Positions 1 through 15,000 of a stretch of 64,000 nt of DNA are shown here, piece by piece; positions within the stretch are counted from its first letter, which is position 1, and the number at the start of each line of letters is the position of its first letter. A model generated the notes under the pieces. The model was not told the DNA's origin and ran no database searches. It saw nothing but the letters and a program-made list of their open reading frames with translations. Position numbers and translations under genes: made by a program. Source of the DNA: Vibrio rhodolitus. Lineage in GTDB: Bacteria > Pseudomonadota > Gammaproteobacteria > Enterobacterales > Vibrionaceae. Location of the stretch: the NCBI RefSeq assembly GCF_003350325.1, contig NZ_QLYZ01000002.1, positions 124,001 through 188,000 on the forward strand, in the 5' to 3' direction.

Positions 1-3000
1 GTTGGTGGTGGCAAGTTGGCGAAAGAGAGCGATAGTGGAGTTGAAGGTGATCAACTCACCAACGAAGCAGAAACTATAGTCATTAAAGGCACGGTATCGG
101 ATGCTAATCTTGATCGCCTGATCTTTAAGATTGATGGCAGCGACGCTTACGCTCATCTGTTGGTGTTAGATGGTAACAATTGGACCGTCACTATTCCAAA
201 TGCCTCAACTGAATTTAACGATAACCAAGCGTACACCTACACCATTGAGGCGATAGACAAAGCGGCAAACACCACAGGTGAAATCTCACATTCATTTACC
301 ATAGACCGCACTGATCCTAACGCGCCAACTGTTATTACCGATGCGTTAACCAACGATAACACACCAGAGTTTGCAATAAGTTCAGACGCCGATACAAGCA
401 TTGAACTCTATATAAATGGCGTGCTTGTTGATAGTAATGAACTGGTTAAAACTGATGATGGTCAGTGGACTTGGCAAGCGACGGAAGAATTATCAAGTGG
501 TGCTGACAATGACTGGGATGGTGTTGAGCATAGCTATAAAGTGATAGCAAGTGACGCGGCTGGCAATACCAGTGAGACTTCCGGTCAGATTGTCGTCGAT
601 ACCAAAACGTATGTGACGGGAAGTCTTAGCCAACTTGATGAAACGGGGTCTCAGCAGGGGGCGACCTCTAAGCAAGCGTTTAGCTTTATCGGCAGTGCAG
701 AGCAAAATTCACAGGTCATCATTGTTTTCAAGTCAACTGGCAATGATGAACTCGATGGCAAGCTAAAAGCTTTGCTTGGTAATGATCTTTCAATTGAGGC
801 TCAGTTTGACAGTGCCGAAAACTGGAGTGCCAATCTCACCGGTTTTGATTTTGAAGGTGAGTTTAACTATGTGATTGAGTCAATTGATGCTGCGGGAAAT
901 CAAGCCAGCACTGACCAACAAACGTTAATTGTTGACCGTACACCACCGCAGAAATTAACCATCGAGTTAGCCGCAGAAAGCGATAGTAATCTCGATGGGG
1001 ATAACATCACTAACCTCAAAGAATCTGGCGTAAGCAAAGCTCCGATCTTTATTGGTACAAGTGAGGCTGATTCGAAGATTACTTTGACGGTCACAGCTAA
1101 TGATGGCAGCTACCAGAAGGACTACGAGTTTGTAGTGGGTGATGATGAAACATGGCGTATTGAAAGTGAAGATATACTAGTCAGTGGAGAATACACCGTC
1201 TCGGTTACTGCTGTTGACTCGGTAGGTAACAACACCACTCTAACCGCCGAACATCAGCTTGATCTCACGATTGATAAAGAAATTAGCCTAACTGCTGGGC
1301 TAGATTCCGCTTCAGGTAGCGACACTGGTGTTGATTTCATTGTTGGCTCCTATAGCGATAAAGTCACTAACAATAGCCAACCAACACTTTCTGGTAGCGG
1401 GGATGATGGTGACACAATCACTGTCGATATTAATGGTGCGCAGTATCAAACGACAGTGGCTGACGGAAAATGGTCAGTAGATTTAGCTCTCGCAACACCA
1501 ACAAGCGGTACGCTGGGTGAATTGACACATGGTCAAACCTACTACTACACAGTAGAAGCCAGAGATTTAGCCGGCAATACCATCACATTGGGAGCAAGCC
1601 AAGACAGCAGCTACTCGATTACCATCGATAATAATGCACAAATTAATGGCGGATTAGAGCAAAATTCTGCCTCAGATACTGGTCTATCAAATGTAGACGG
1701 TATTACAAATGCAAATCGACCATTATTTTCTGGCAGCGTCGAAGCTGATTCCCAAGTAACTATCACCTTTACGGATCAAGATGGAAAAGACATCTCGGTA
1801 AGTGCAGTCGTAGTTGCTGATGATTCAGAGTTTGGTGCAACGTGGCAATATCAACCTGATACAATTTTGGAAGGTGAGTACAGCTATGTTGTGTCAGTCA
1901 CCGATAAGGCAGGCAATGTTACTTCTCTACCAGCGCAAGAGTTAGTGATTGATCGTACATTAAATGAATCGACAACTGGGCTAAAACAGACGGAAACAAA
2001 CAATACCGGAGCGAGCCAGACTGATAATATTACTCAGATTCGCACCCCTATCTTAGTAGGAAAGACCGAGGCTAACGCGATTGTTACTATCAAGTTTGTT
2101 GGTTTTGACAACGATTTTGCCAGTGTTGAGGCAAACTCAAACGGCGACTGGGAGTTTGAGTTGCCAATTGAATTGGCTGATGGAGAGTACCAATACACGG
2201 TTCATGTTGAAGATATAGCCGGAAATACCAGCGTAAACACGGGCAATACTCTGATTATCGATAATCAGCCACCACTTCATCTTGCTGGTGGATTAAGTTT
2301 AGCCAGTGATACAAGTAATGGTCACGGTGAAACCCAAAACACGATATTAAACTTTAATGGTCAGGTTGAAGCTCAAGATGGAATGAGTGTTCAATTGGTG
2401 ATTCGTCAGGGTGAAACCATCCTCGAGACGCTCGATGCGGTGATTAATATTGATACCGATGCCGATGGTGTCGCAACGTGGACTGTCAATAATATTGAGT
2501 TAGATGCAAATCAGACCTATCAATACGATATCCTGGCAACAGATATTGCTGGCAATACATCAAGGCTCAAAGATCAAACGCTCGTCATTGATACGCAGGC
2601 ACCAGAAGTCAGCGGAAAACTGCTCACGGATACTGGTATACAGGGCGATGGCATTACCTCTGATGATACCCCGGTGTTTAGCGGAACTGGTGAAGATGGC
2701 GCACAAATTAAAGTGTCTGTCGGTGATACGCTACTTGGTACGGCAATCGTCACCAATGGTGTTTGGCAAATTGAGTCTATTGCATTGGATGATGGCAATT
2801 GGGCTAAGTACACCATTACTGCAACGGATAAAGCGGGTAATGTGACAAACCTTGTTTCAAGCGAAGACTTGGTGATTGATACCCAAACCTCGTTAACAGG
2901 TGGACTTGAAAACCAAAACCGCGACGCTAACAGCGAAATAGATTACGCGCACCTCAAGCCAACCTTCAGTGGCACTTCTGATGCTGGCGCCACCATCACC

Positions 3001-6000
3001 TTATCGCTAGTAAGACCTGATGGCGGCACGGTACCGAGTGATATTCAGGTTAAGGCAAACGATCAAGGTGAGTGGAGCGTAACGCTTGAGAGTAATTTAC
3101 AAGAGGTAGAGTATCGCTACGTCATTACCGTAGAAGATTTAGCAGGTAATACTGTAGATGCGGATGGTAACGAGCTCAAATTGGAAGGCGAGTTTACGGT
3201 TGATGCAAGCAATGCCCTAACTGGTGATGACATCAAACTGGAAGCAGAGAGCGATAGCGGCATTCCCAATGAGGCTGACAGCGCGGCAGCGCTCGCGTCT
3301 CGTCAAGATCAGGTGACCAACATCACCAAACCTATCCTTGAAGGTACTGGTGAGCCGGGCGCGAATATTGTGGTATTGGTGAGCATCGGAAATGGTCAGC
3401 AGTCCTTTACCGCGAAGGTTGAGGATGATGGCACTTGGCGTGTGCAAATTGATGATAACGATGGCGACCTGGCAAGTGGCATTTACAACTACAGTGTAAG
3501 CTCGACCGACCAAGCCAGCAATGTGACTAAGGTGGAAAACAATAGCTTTGAGATTGATACTAACAATCCAGATGCGGTTTCTACGTTATCGATTAATGAT
3601 GCTTTAGTCTTGGCGGAAGTATTGCTGACCAACCAAGACACCCCAGTTTTCAAAGGTAAAGCCGAGGCTGGCGCTTGGGTATTGCTTGAAGTTGCTGGCG
3701 TCGGTTCATATTGGAAACAAGTGAATGACGATGGTGACTGGTCAATCCAAGTTCAAGATCTGGGTAATGAAGATATTGCCGGAGTTGAGCGCGATTACAC
3801 CATCAAGGTGACCGACAGTGCTGGCAATACCAGCAGCGTCACCAGCGGTAAGTATATTCTTGATGAAAAGACCGCTATCTCAAATGCCGATCTGGCGTCT
3901 GAGAGTGATTCAGGTAGCAGCGATGACGACAATCTAACCAAAGCAACAGAACTCAATTTTACCGGTCAAGGTGAACCAGACGCGACTATCTATTATCGTT
4001 TGGGTGAGTCAGGCGAGTTTGCTGAATTTGCAACCGTAGATGAAAACGGCATATGGAGTAAGAACCTCGCCAGTTTAGAGACCTTGGTTGGCGATCCTGC
4101 GACGGATTACACCGTTTACTTTAAAGCGCAAGATGAAGCGGGTAACTGGTCAGAACCAAGTCAGGTCGATTTTACCGTTGACCGCGTGGCGCCAGAAGAT
4201 TTAACCAACAACGGTTTAACGGATGCAACCAACAGCGCAGCACTTAACGATGAAAGAACTAACCAAGAGCTTGTTGAGTTAACCGGCACAGTCGAAGCGA
4301 ACGCCAAAGTGTCGATCACCATTGGCGGCGTGACTTATACAGATACCACCACAGCGGATGGCAAGTGGTCAATAGACGTCGATCTTAGTGGTAAAGCAGC
4401 AGATCACACATCAGTCGAAGGGAAAGTTTATCAGTATGACGTTATAGCGACCGATGCTGCAGGCAATGAAAGTAAGCTTGAAGATCAAACGTTGCATATT
4501 GATAAAGTTGCGACACTAAGCGGCGGTTTAGAGAACCAAAACCGAGACGCTGACAGCGAAATAGATTACGCGCACCTCAAGCCAACCTTCAGTGGCACTT
4601 CTGATGCTGGCGCCACCATCACCTTATCGCTAATAAGACCAGATGGCGGCGCGGTACCGAGTGATATTCAAGTTAAGGCAAACGATCAAGGTGAGTGGAG
4701 CGTCACGCTTGAGAGTAATTTACAAGAGGTAGAATATCGCTACGTCATTACCTTAGAAGACTTAGCAGGTAATACTACAGATGCGGACGGTAACGAGCTC
4801 AAATTGGAAGGCGAGTTTACGGTTGATGCAACCAATGCCCTAACTGGTGATGACATCAAACTGGAAGCAGAGAGCGATAGCGGTATTCCCAATGAGGCTG
4901 ACAGCGCGGCAGCGCTTGCCTCTCGTCAAGATCAGGTGACCAACATCACCAAACCTATCCTTGAAGGTAGTGGTGAGCCGGGCGCGAATATTGTGGTAGT
5001 AGTGAGCATCGGAAATGGTCAGCAGTCCTTTACCGCGAAAGTCGAGAATGATGGCACTTGGCGTGTGCAAATTGATGATAACGATGGCGATTTGGCAAGT
5101 AGCATTTACAGCTATAGTGTAAGTTCGACCGACCAAGCCAGCAATGTGACTAAGGTAGAAAACAAGAGCTTTGAGATTGATACCGACAATCCAGATGCGG
5201 TTTCTACGTTATCGATTAATGATGCTTTAGTCTCGGCAGAAGTGCTGCTGACCAACCAAGACACGCCAGTTTTCAAAGGTAAAGCCGAGGCTGGCGCTTG
5301 GGTATTGCTTGAGGTTGCTGGCGTCGGTTCATATTGGGAAAAAGCTAACGACAATGGTGACTGGTCAATCCCAGTTCAAGATTTGGGTAATAATGATATT
5401 GCCGGAGTTGAGCGTGATTACACCATCAAGGTAACTGACAGTGCTGGCAATACCAGCAGCGTAACCAGCGGCAAGTATATTCTTGATCAAAAGACCGCTA
5501 TCTCAAATGTCGATCTGGCGTCTGAGAGTGATTCAGGTAACAGCGATGATGACAATCTAACCAAGGCGACGGTACTCAATTTTACTGGTCAAGGCGAGCA
5601 AGGCGCGACTATCTATTATCGTTTGGGTGAGTCAGGCGAGTTTGCTGAATTTGCTAGCGTAGATGAAAACGGCATATGGAGTAAGAACCTTGCCAGTTTA
5701 GAGACCTTGGTTGGCGATCCTGCGACGGATTACACCGTTTACTTTAAAGCGCAAGATGAAGCGGGTAACTGGTCAGAACCAAGTCAGGTCGACTTTACCG
5801 TTGACCGCGTGGCGCCAGAAGGTTTAACCAACAACGGTTTAACGGATGCGACCAACAGCGCTGCACTTGACGATGAAAGAACCAACCAAGAGCAGGTTGA
5901 GTTAACCGGCACGGTCGAAGCGAACGCCAAAGTGTCGATCACCATTGGTGGCGTGACTTATACAGATACCACAACAGCGGATGGCAAGTGGTCAATAAAT

Positions 6001-9000
6001 GTCGATCTGAGTGATAAGGCTGGTGATCACACTTCAGCTGCAGGGAAAGTTTATCAGTATGACGTTATAGCAACCGATGCAGCAGGCAATGAAAGTGAAC
6101 TTGAAAATCAAACGTTGCATATTGATAAAGTCGCGACACTAAGCGGCGGTTTAGAGAACCAAAACCGAGATGCTGACAGTGAAATAGATTACGCCCACCT
6201 CAAGCCAACCTTCAGTGGCACTTCTGATGCTGGCGCGACCATCACCTTATCGCTAGTAAGAGCTGATGGCGGCGTGGTACCGAGTGATATTCAAGTTAAG
6301 GCAAACGATCAAGGTGAGTGGAGCGTAACGCTTGAGAGCAATTTGCAAGAAGTAGAGTATCGCTACGTCATTACCGTAGAAGATTTAGCAGGCAATACGA
6401 CAGATGCGGACGGTAACGAGCTCAAATTGGAAGGTGAGTTTACGGTTGATGCAACCAATGCCCTGACAACTAGTGACATCAAACTGGAAGCAGAGAGTGA
6501 TAGCGGTATTCCCAATGCGGCTGACAGCGCGGCAGCGCTTGCGTCTCGTCAAGATCAGGTGACCAACATCACCAAACCTATCCTTGAAGGTAGTGGTGAG
6601 CCGGGCGCGAATATTGTGGTACAGGTGATGATCGGTAATGCTCAGCAGTCCTTTACCGCGAAGGTTGAGAATGATGGCACTTGGCGTGTCCAAATTGATG
6701 ACAACGATAGCGATTTGGCAAGTGGCATTTACAACTACAGCGTAAGTTCGACCGACCAAGCCAGCAATGTGACTAAGGTGGAAAACAAGAGTTTTGAGAT
6801 TGATACTAACAATCCAGAAGCGGTTTCTACGTTATCGATTAACAATGCTTTAGTCTCGGCAGAAGTGCTGCTGACCAACCAAGACACGCCAGTTTTCAAA
6901 GGTAAAGCCGAGGCTGGCGCTTGGGTATTGCTTGAGGTTGCTGGCGTCGGTTCATATTGGGAAAAAGTTAACGACAGTGGTGACTGGTCAATCCTAGTTC
7001 AAGATTTGGGTAATGATGATATTGCCGGAGTTGAGCGCGATTACACCATCAAAGTGACGGACAGTGCCGGCAATACCAGTAGCGTAACTAGTGGTAAATA
7101 TATTCTTGATCAAAACACCGCTATCTCGAATGTCGATCTGGCGTCTGAGAGTGATTCAGGCAAAAGCAATGATGACAACATCACCAATAAGACAGTACTT
7201 AACTTTAAAGGGGAAGGTGAGCAAGGCGCGACGATTTACTACCGTTTAGGCGAAACGGGTGAATTTAAACTGTTTACCACTGTTAGTGATAATGGTATTT
7301 GGCAAGAGGATCTCGCCTCATTAGAGGACTTATCTGGTGCTATTGAACAGGATGTAAAAGTACAGTTCAAAGCCATTGATTTAGCGGGTAATGAATCAAC
7401 AATTAGTTCGACAGATTTCACCATAGATAGGCAAGACCCGCGTGATTTTGCTAACCATGGGTTAGATGCAAATAGTAATACAACCAATGCAAATAACATC
7501 GAAGATCAACGGACTAACAAAGAGATGATCACGCTTACTGGCACCGTTGAACAAGGCGTAGACGTTAGAATTTCCATTGATGGTGTGGTGACTGATCAAG
7601 CCGTCACAGTAAATGGCGATACGTGGAGTTACCAAGTTGATCTATCACGTTTTAATGCCCAGCACCTCAATGTCAACGGCAAAGAGTACAGCTATACATT
7701 GACCGCGACAGATGTTGCCGGAAACTCAGTTACTATTGACCAACAAAACTTTACTGTTGATGCTAGCGCTCGCCTTGAAAACGTCGGGTTGAAGCTTGGC
7801 GAACAAGGTGATACGGGACGAGACAGCAGTCACTACAATGATAAAGTAACAACGGCAGAGAAGCCTGTATTTGTCGGTAAAACAGAAACCAACGCCATCG
7901 TAACCTTGTATATCAAATCTCCGGGTGGAGAGTTTGTTCAATCTGGTGCGCCAGTAACCGTTGTTTCGCTTAATGGTGAATTTGAAATTCAGTTGGCGGA
8001 TGACCTCACTGTGGAAGGTGAGTATGAATACCGTATTCAAGTTGAAGATGCCGCGGGTAATATCGCTGTCACTGAAGATAAATTTGAATACGATAATCAG
8101 GTGTCACCAGTCAATATTGAACTTGATAATGCAAGTGACCTTGGACAGAGCAATAGCGACAACATCACTAGCGATACCACGCCAAGCTTTAACATCACAG
8201 TGGAACCTGATAGTGAAGTCACGTTTAGACTTTACCGTGAATCCGACGGTGCGTTGTTATTTGAAACCACTCAAACCCTCACGGATGGCGCTTGGAATCT
8301 TGAACTTGGTGAAAATATCATTACCCCTAATGCTGGAGGTAGCGATTATCGCTATGAAATTGAAGCGACTGACAAAGCAGGTAATACAGCATCAGATCAA
8401 GGGACGCTATTAGTGGATAATCACATCGATTTAGTCGATGTGGAGTTAGCCAACGTCACCGGTGAACGCCATCAGGCAGCGGGTAATATGGCACTAGAAA
8501 TAACCTCAGACAGTGTTGCGACATTTAGTGGTAAAGCTGAAGGTGGCGCAAGGGTTGAGATCTATATTGAAGTGGACGGAGAGTTCGTTAAGGTGGCAAA
8601 TAAAACACTCGACGGCGATCAATCTCAACTCAATAAATCTTGGCAACTTAGTGTTGGTGAAGGCGAATCGTTAACTTCGTTTGTGCCGACTCAAGGCAGT
8701 AATTATCCCTACAAGGTCATAGTGACGGACGTTGCGGGCAACACTGATCAGGTAACAGGTAACTATACTTTTGATGCATCAACCACGATCAGCGCGGATC
8801 TGGATAGTAGTACAGACCTTGGTATTGATAACGATGACGATTTAACTAATTCGCATAATGGTAACAACCCAATTATTTCTGGGTTAGCGGAAGCGGGCTC
8901 GGTCATTACTCTAACCGTCACTCTTAACAATGTTGATTACCAGTACCAACTAGAGTTGCCATATCCAACACTTGAACAAATAGATACTCAAGTAGAGTGG

Positions 9001-12000
9001 TCAATTGATCTATCTGATAGCAGCTTGCTTACCTCACCAGGTTCGCTACCAAGCTTTACAGAAGGCAGCTACAGCTACCAAGTGATCAGTAAGGATGCAG
9101 CAGGTAATAGCGATACCGATAGTGGAACATTTATCCTTGATAACAGTGCGCCAATCGTCGACGGTGGGTTTGTAACTGGTGACAGCGTTAATGATACCGG
9201 CCTTGCGAACGACGATGGCATTACCTTTAACGTTCAACCAAAATTCGCTGGCACCTACAGTGGCGCAAACACAGCCGCGATTGCCGGCAGTAATGAATCG
9301 GTTAATGTCTTCGTTACCATTGAAGGTAAAACCTACCAAGCAACTAGCTCAAATGGTAATTGGGAACTGGACCTGTCGCAGCCTGTTACTGAGATTATTG
9401 GCTTTGGTTCTGATAACCCTAGTGAGATTGTCCGTAATGATGTTCGTTTGACCGATGAGGTTGATAAACCTTATACCATCACCGCGATTGATGCTGCAGG
9501 TAACTCAAGCGTTGTAGATGGCGGTAAAGTGACGATTGATAGCACCACAAGTCTTACTGCAGATTTAGCAGCAAGTAGCGATTTAGGTGTCGATCAAGAT
9601 GACAATAAAACCAGTGTACTTTCACCTGTCATTGAAGGAAGTGATACCGAGCCCGGCTCGATCATCTATCTTGTGTTTAATGGTGATGTGACAAGTCGCT
9701 ATCCAGCAAACTCATCTGATGCAAGTGAGAGTACCTTACTTGACGGTAAATACTATGCAGTGGCTGATACTGATGGTAAGTGGTCGATTGAGGCGACAGG
9801 ACTTATCAGTGAAGCGAGCGCCGCCAACGAAGGTACTTATAAGTACCAGGTATTTGTGTCTGATACTGCCGGCAACACCTACATCTACGACAGTGATGAG
9901 GCGGGCAACAATATTGAGATGAAGTTTAAGAATCCGAATCTCGATAAGGTTAACGATGGTTTAAAATCGGACCAAGAAAACGACACCGGTTTAGATCAAA
10001 CGGACTCTATAACCAATAACCTCACTCCCGACTTTTCAGGGCAAGTTGCAACGCCAGAAGACGCACCGTTTGATGTTACGGTCACTTTCTATCAAGAGGG
10101 CAGCTCTGAGCCATTTGCAGTTTATAGCTCGCCAAACAATGGAGTGGCCATTGTCGATAACGGCAATGGCATGGGCACCTGGACACTAAATGATGTCGAC
10201 CTCGTCGAGGGGAAATACACATACAAAGTCGAAGCGAGCAATGAATTTGGTAATAAAGACTCTTTTGTTAAAGATTTAGTTATCGATACAACCGTACCGA
10301 ATATTTCTGTTGCTGACATAACGCTAGATCTTGGGTTTGGTTCACGTCCAAGTAGTGACAGCGGTATGGGCGCTGATGTTTCTGAGGGCAATATTGATTA
10401 TGGCTCTGACAACAAAACCAATGTGCAAAAGCCACAATTTAATATCGCGTTTAATGAAAGTGACGCCAAAGTGGAACTCTTCATATTAAATGACGAGGGC
10501 GTTGTTGTTCAGAACTACAGTTCGATTAACGATGATGGCTCGGCTGGCGCGATTACCTGGAATCCAACCTTGTCGCGTTGGGAGTTAACCAGTGCCAATA
10601 TCGAAACATTGCAATCTGGCAGCTATCAGTACTACGTTAAAGCTACTGATGTGGCGGGTAATGCTACCACGACAGGCAAGAAACAGATTGAAATTGATAC
10701 TGAAATTGATGGTGTCGGTCAGCTGGCTAAGGACGAGACCATTGATACCGGATTCTCAAATGATGACGAATACACCAACAATGACGCCCTGAAGTTTACC
10801 GGTCAGGTGGTCGACAATGACGCACACGCACGAGTAAAAGTGACTTTATACCCAGACACCGGAGCAGAAAGGCATAAATTTGTCACGGTTAATGAAGACG
10901 GCTCTTGGGAAGTCTCGTTCGACAGTTTAGCGCTCTCAGGCGTTACTGATGTTCCATATAAAATCGAAGCTTGGGATATAGAAGGCAACTGTAAAGAAAT
11001 CTCTGCAGCTGACGCAAAAGTAACCGTTGATAAAGACGTACCAGACAGTGCAACAGATCTACTGATGCCAGATATGTTTAATGGCATCATCAATGACACT
11101 GGTGATCTAGGTGACTGGGTAACCAAGCTTAATGATCCGGTAATCACCGGCAAGGCAGAACTTGAAGCGCAAGTCGCAATCACTGTTGAGAAAGTGATTC
11201 TGGATGCCGATGGTAACTTCCTAGCGGTAGATTCGTCTGTACCAGCAGAAACCTACATCAAATACGCCGATAGTGTCACTGGCGAATGGCACTTCCAATT
11301 TGGTGAAGGCAACAATAGTGCAATGGTCAATGACTCGACCTACCGAGTTACGGTTGACGTGTTTGATAAAGCAGGCAACCAAAATGCAGCGTCACAGACG
11401 GTTTTGGTAACCAATGACTCGAAGGTTTCAGTCGCGGGGGATGTCTCTGATGAGGACAAAGTTGACCGATTAGCGGATGATGACGTGCGCATTGGCGATT
11501 CAATGACGCAAGAAGATCTTAATAAAACTGACAATGTCATTCGTGTTTCAACGCCAACACTTGATGGTCTAACTGATACTGACGTTTCCGCGATTAAGAT
11601 TGTGCTAGACAATGGCAAAGGGCAATTATACGAAATTACCGATGTTAACATCGCTGAAGATGGTACATGGTCACTAGATCTTAGTGATCAAGCTTTGCTC
11701 ACAAGTCTTGGTATTAATGAGCTTGCTGATGGTTTGTGGAAAGCAGTGGTCACAGTTACGGATAAGGCGGGTAACGAAGGAGTCGACGCGTTTAATTTCA
11801 CTGTTGACACTACGGCGCCAGAGGTACCGACCGTCTCGCTAAATTCGGGTATTGATCATGATGACAATATTCCGGGATTAGACCTCACCAACGAGACAAA
11901 GCCGACCTTTACCGGTAGTGCAGAGCAAGGCAGTGAAGTCATGCTTGTGTTGAAAAATGCTGGCGGTGAAGAAGTCGGTAGATACTTTGCTAACCAAGTG

Positions 12001-15000
12001 ACCGACAGTTCAGGTGAGTGGAATATTACCATTGGTGATGAGTTGTTGGAAACCTTGGGTGATGGCAAATATAGCTACTATGTCAAATCAACAGATGAAG
12101 TCGGTTTAATTACGCAATCAGAAGAAAGCTCATTCGTACTTGATACCACAGCTCCTGTGATGAGTAACATCACCCTAGAGACGTCAGATGCCACAGATGG
12201 TATTAAGCTGTTCGAAGAGAAATGGCTGACTAACGGGGTTAAAAATGATCTAACGATTACCGGTAATATTGATCGCGGCGAAACAAATGGTGGGCAGATC
12301 AGCGTCTTTGTTGATGGTAAGGCGACGCCAGACTTTGTCGTCGAATTGGACTCTCTGTTATCTAGCAATATTTCGGGTAGCTTTGATCTGTCATTAAGCA
12401 ACTTGATTAACTCCCTAACTGAGGGTGATCATGCGATTAAGTTGGTGGCTGAGGATAACGCTGGTAACAAATCTGAGTTTGAAACCAGCTTAGTTATCGA
12501 CCGCAGTGTCGAATTAGACGGTAAGCTGACCACTGATACTGAAGTAGATGGGGATGGCTGGACATACAATCCATTACCGCAGTTCGCTGGGACAACCGAG
12601 GCGAATGCGGATGTGACATTGCGTATCTTTGATCAATACGGCAGCGTAATTTGGGATGAAACGCAGCAAAATGTCTCCGGCATTTGGAGTTTTGCACCAA
12701 ACTTCTCCGGTGATAGCAATACGCCAACCAAGTTCCCAGATGGCAAATACAGTTACGAGATTTCAGCTGTCGACCAACTTGGTAATACCACGACAGTAGA
12801 CCAAGAAGTTACTGGTGAGTTTTATGTTGATACTACCGTGCCTGAACTTAGAGCGGGATTACAGAAAGTTCATGTTGAAGAGGATGACGGTGACAGAAGA
12901 GAGTTTAGCTTAACTGACGATCAAATCATCACCAGTGATCGAACTCTAACATTTAAAGGGCAATCTGAATTCGCGCAAATGTACGGTCAAAACCTACACG
13001 CTGAAGTGTCGGTTTATGTTGGTGCAATTGCTGAGCAAAATCTGCTTGGCGTTAGCCAAGTGGATACGTCAGGTTCCTATTCGATCACTACCAGTGAAAT
13101 GGCTTACGGTATCCATACCATTTTCCTTGTATCCAAAGACCTGGCGGGCAATACCTCGGTGATTGAGAAACAAATCACCATTCAACCTGACATTATGCCA
13201 GTGACGGTCCATCTGCAAGATGACTCCAATTCATCTGCGCTGGACGATACGTTAACCAATGTGTCGAACCCTTGGCTGTATGGTAATGCTACGCCAGATT
13301 CAACGGTTAGAGTAACCATCACAGATTCAGTAACGGGAATGACAACCACGTTTTCAACCTTAGCTGGAATCGATGGCACTTGGTCACTACAGTTAGGTAG
13401 TGGCGCAATTGGCAGCATGTCAGGCAGTGATGGCTATTCACCCATAAATGACTCAGTTGATAACGCCGATTTGGCGGCAGGCAACTACTATCTCCCTGAT
13501 GGTCAATACGCTATCGAAGTTGCGGTGTCTAAAGACAATGTTCAGTTTCCTGATAACAGCTATACCAATGCAGAAATCGATGAGTTAGTCATCGATACCA
13601 ACAACACACTAACGCAAATAGAAGTTGAAGGTAGTGAAGGTGGGCTGACCAACAGCCAAACCCTAAATATCATTGGTAAGACCGATGCTTGGGCGAGCGT
13701 AAAAGTGATTCTGGCGCAAAAAGGCGAGTCTTGGGACGTGCAGGGCGCTCGAATCTTAACTGCCACAGCAACGTCAAACGGGTCATTTTCGGTTTCGGCA
13801 AGTGATTTAGAGGATGGCGTCGAATATACCTATTGGGTAACCAGTACCGACTTAGCGGGCAATATGGTTGGTTTTGATCCCGAAAATCCAAATCAATACC
13901 CAAGTGGAAGCGTTGGTCAAATCACTATTGACCGTGTTACGCCTGAGATTGAAGGCATCGTTGTGGCAGATAGTCAAAGTATCGCACCGGGACCCGATGA
14001 TGCAGTTAAAAATTCGGACTATATCACTCGCGATGATACGCCAACCTTTAAAGGCACATTAACTGGTGATTTCAATGATGCTTACATCGAGTTGAATGGT
14101 AATGAGACATTCTATATTGCGCAAAACGGACAAGTCGCGACGGCAGTAGCGGGGGGAAGCATCAGTTTAGTCGAGCGTGCAGATGAGCTAGGGGTATGGG
14201 ATTGGCAATATACACTGCCTCACCAAGAAGATGGCACCTATAACTTTGATCTTATTACCAATGATATCGCGGGAAATAAAGACTCGTTTGAAGGTGTTGT
14301 ACGAGTCAAAACCGCGATTAATTTCCAAGTGAGCTTAGAAAATGATAGCGCATTTGCAACCGACTTTATTACTAAAGATCTAGCAACGGTGAATGGTGAA
14401 GAGGGCTATTTGACCTTTAACTGCGCCACGGAGGCAGACAATACCATCACCGCTATTTTGTATGATGAGGCGGGAGTAGAAGTTGATCGACTTGTGGTTA
14501 AAGTAGACCAGACCAACAGCAGTCAGATTTCTTTCCAATTGCCAGAAGATCAGATAAACGGTGGCTTTGCACAAGGCAAGTATAAAGTCGTCTTTACCGT
14601 TACTGATGAAGCGGGTAATACCTTGAGTACGGAAAACCAAGAAGTATCACGCGAAATTATTTATGACAAAACCGCTCCAGATGTCAGCGTGGCATTGGAA
14701 GGTTCTTCTGACACGGGTGACGTGCTGATCTTTGGTGATAATGTTGCAAGCGATAATAAAACCATGGTTCCGAACCCAGTCATTGCAGGTACTGGTGAAG
14801 CCGGAGCAGACATCTACATCAAGATATATAAAACGCTTTACGATGAGCATACCAAGCAATACATCAAAGTTGGCGCTGCGATTATTGATGTGGCAACGCA
14901 GGTGAGTGATAGTAACTCTTGGAGTTACTCACCCAAACCAGATGAATTGTTGGGCAGCGACCTCGATGGCACTTTTGTTGTTGAAGTCACCTCAACAGAT

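Noticed and set aside
3217..6759. Three similar antisense open frames (3217-3513, 4840-5136, 6385-6759)
   Set aside because: They recur only because the adhesin repeat recurs; no ribosome sites and the sense frame is strongly coding.
2899..7170. CRISPR-like or satellite array
   Set aside because: Repeat units are 1.6 kb, in frame and protein-coding; there are no short repeats with unique spacers.
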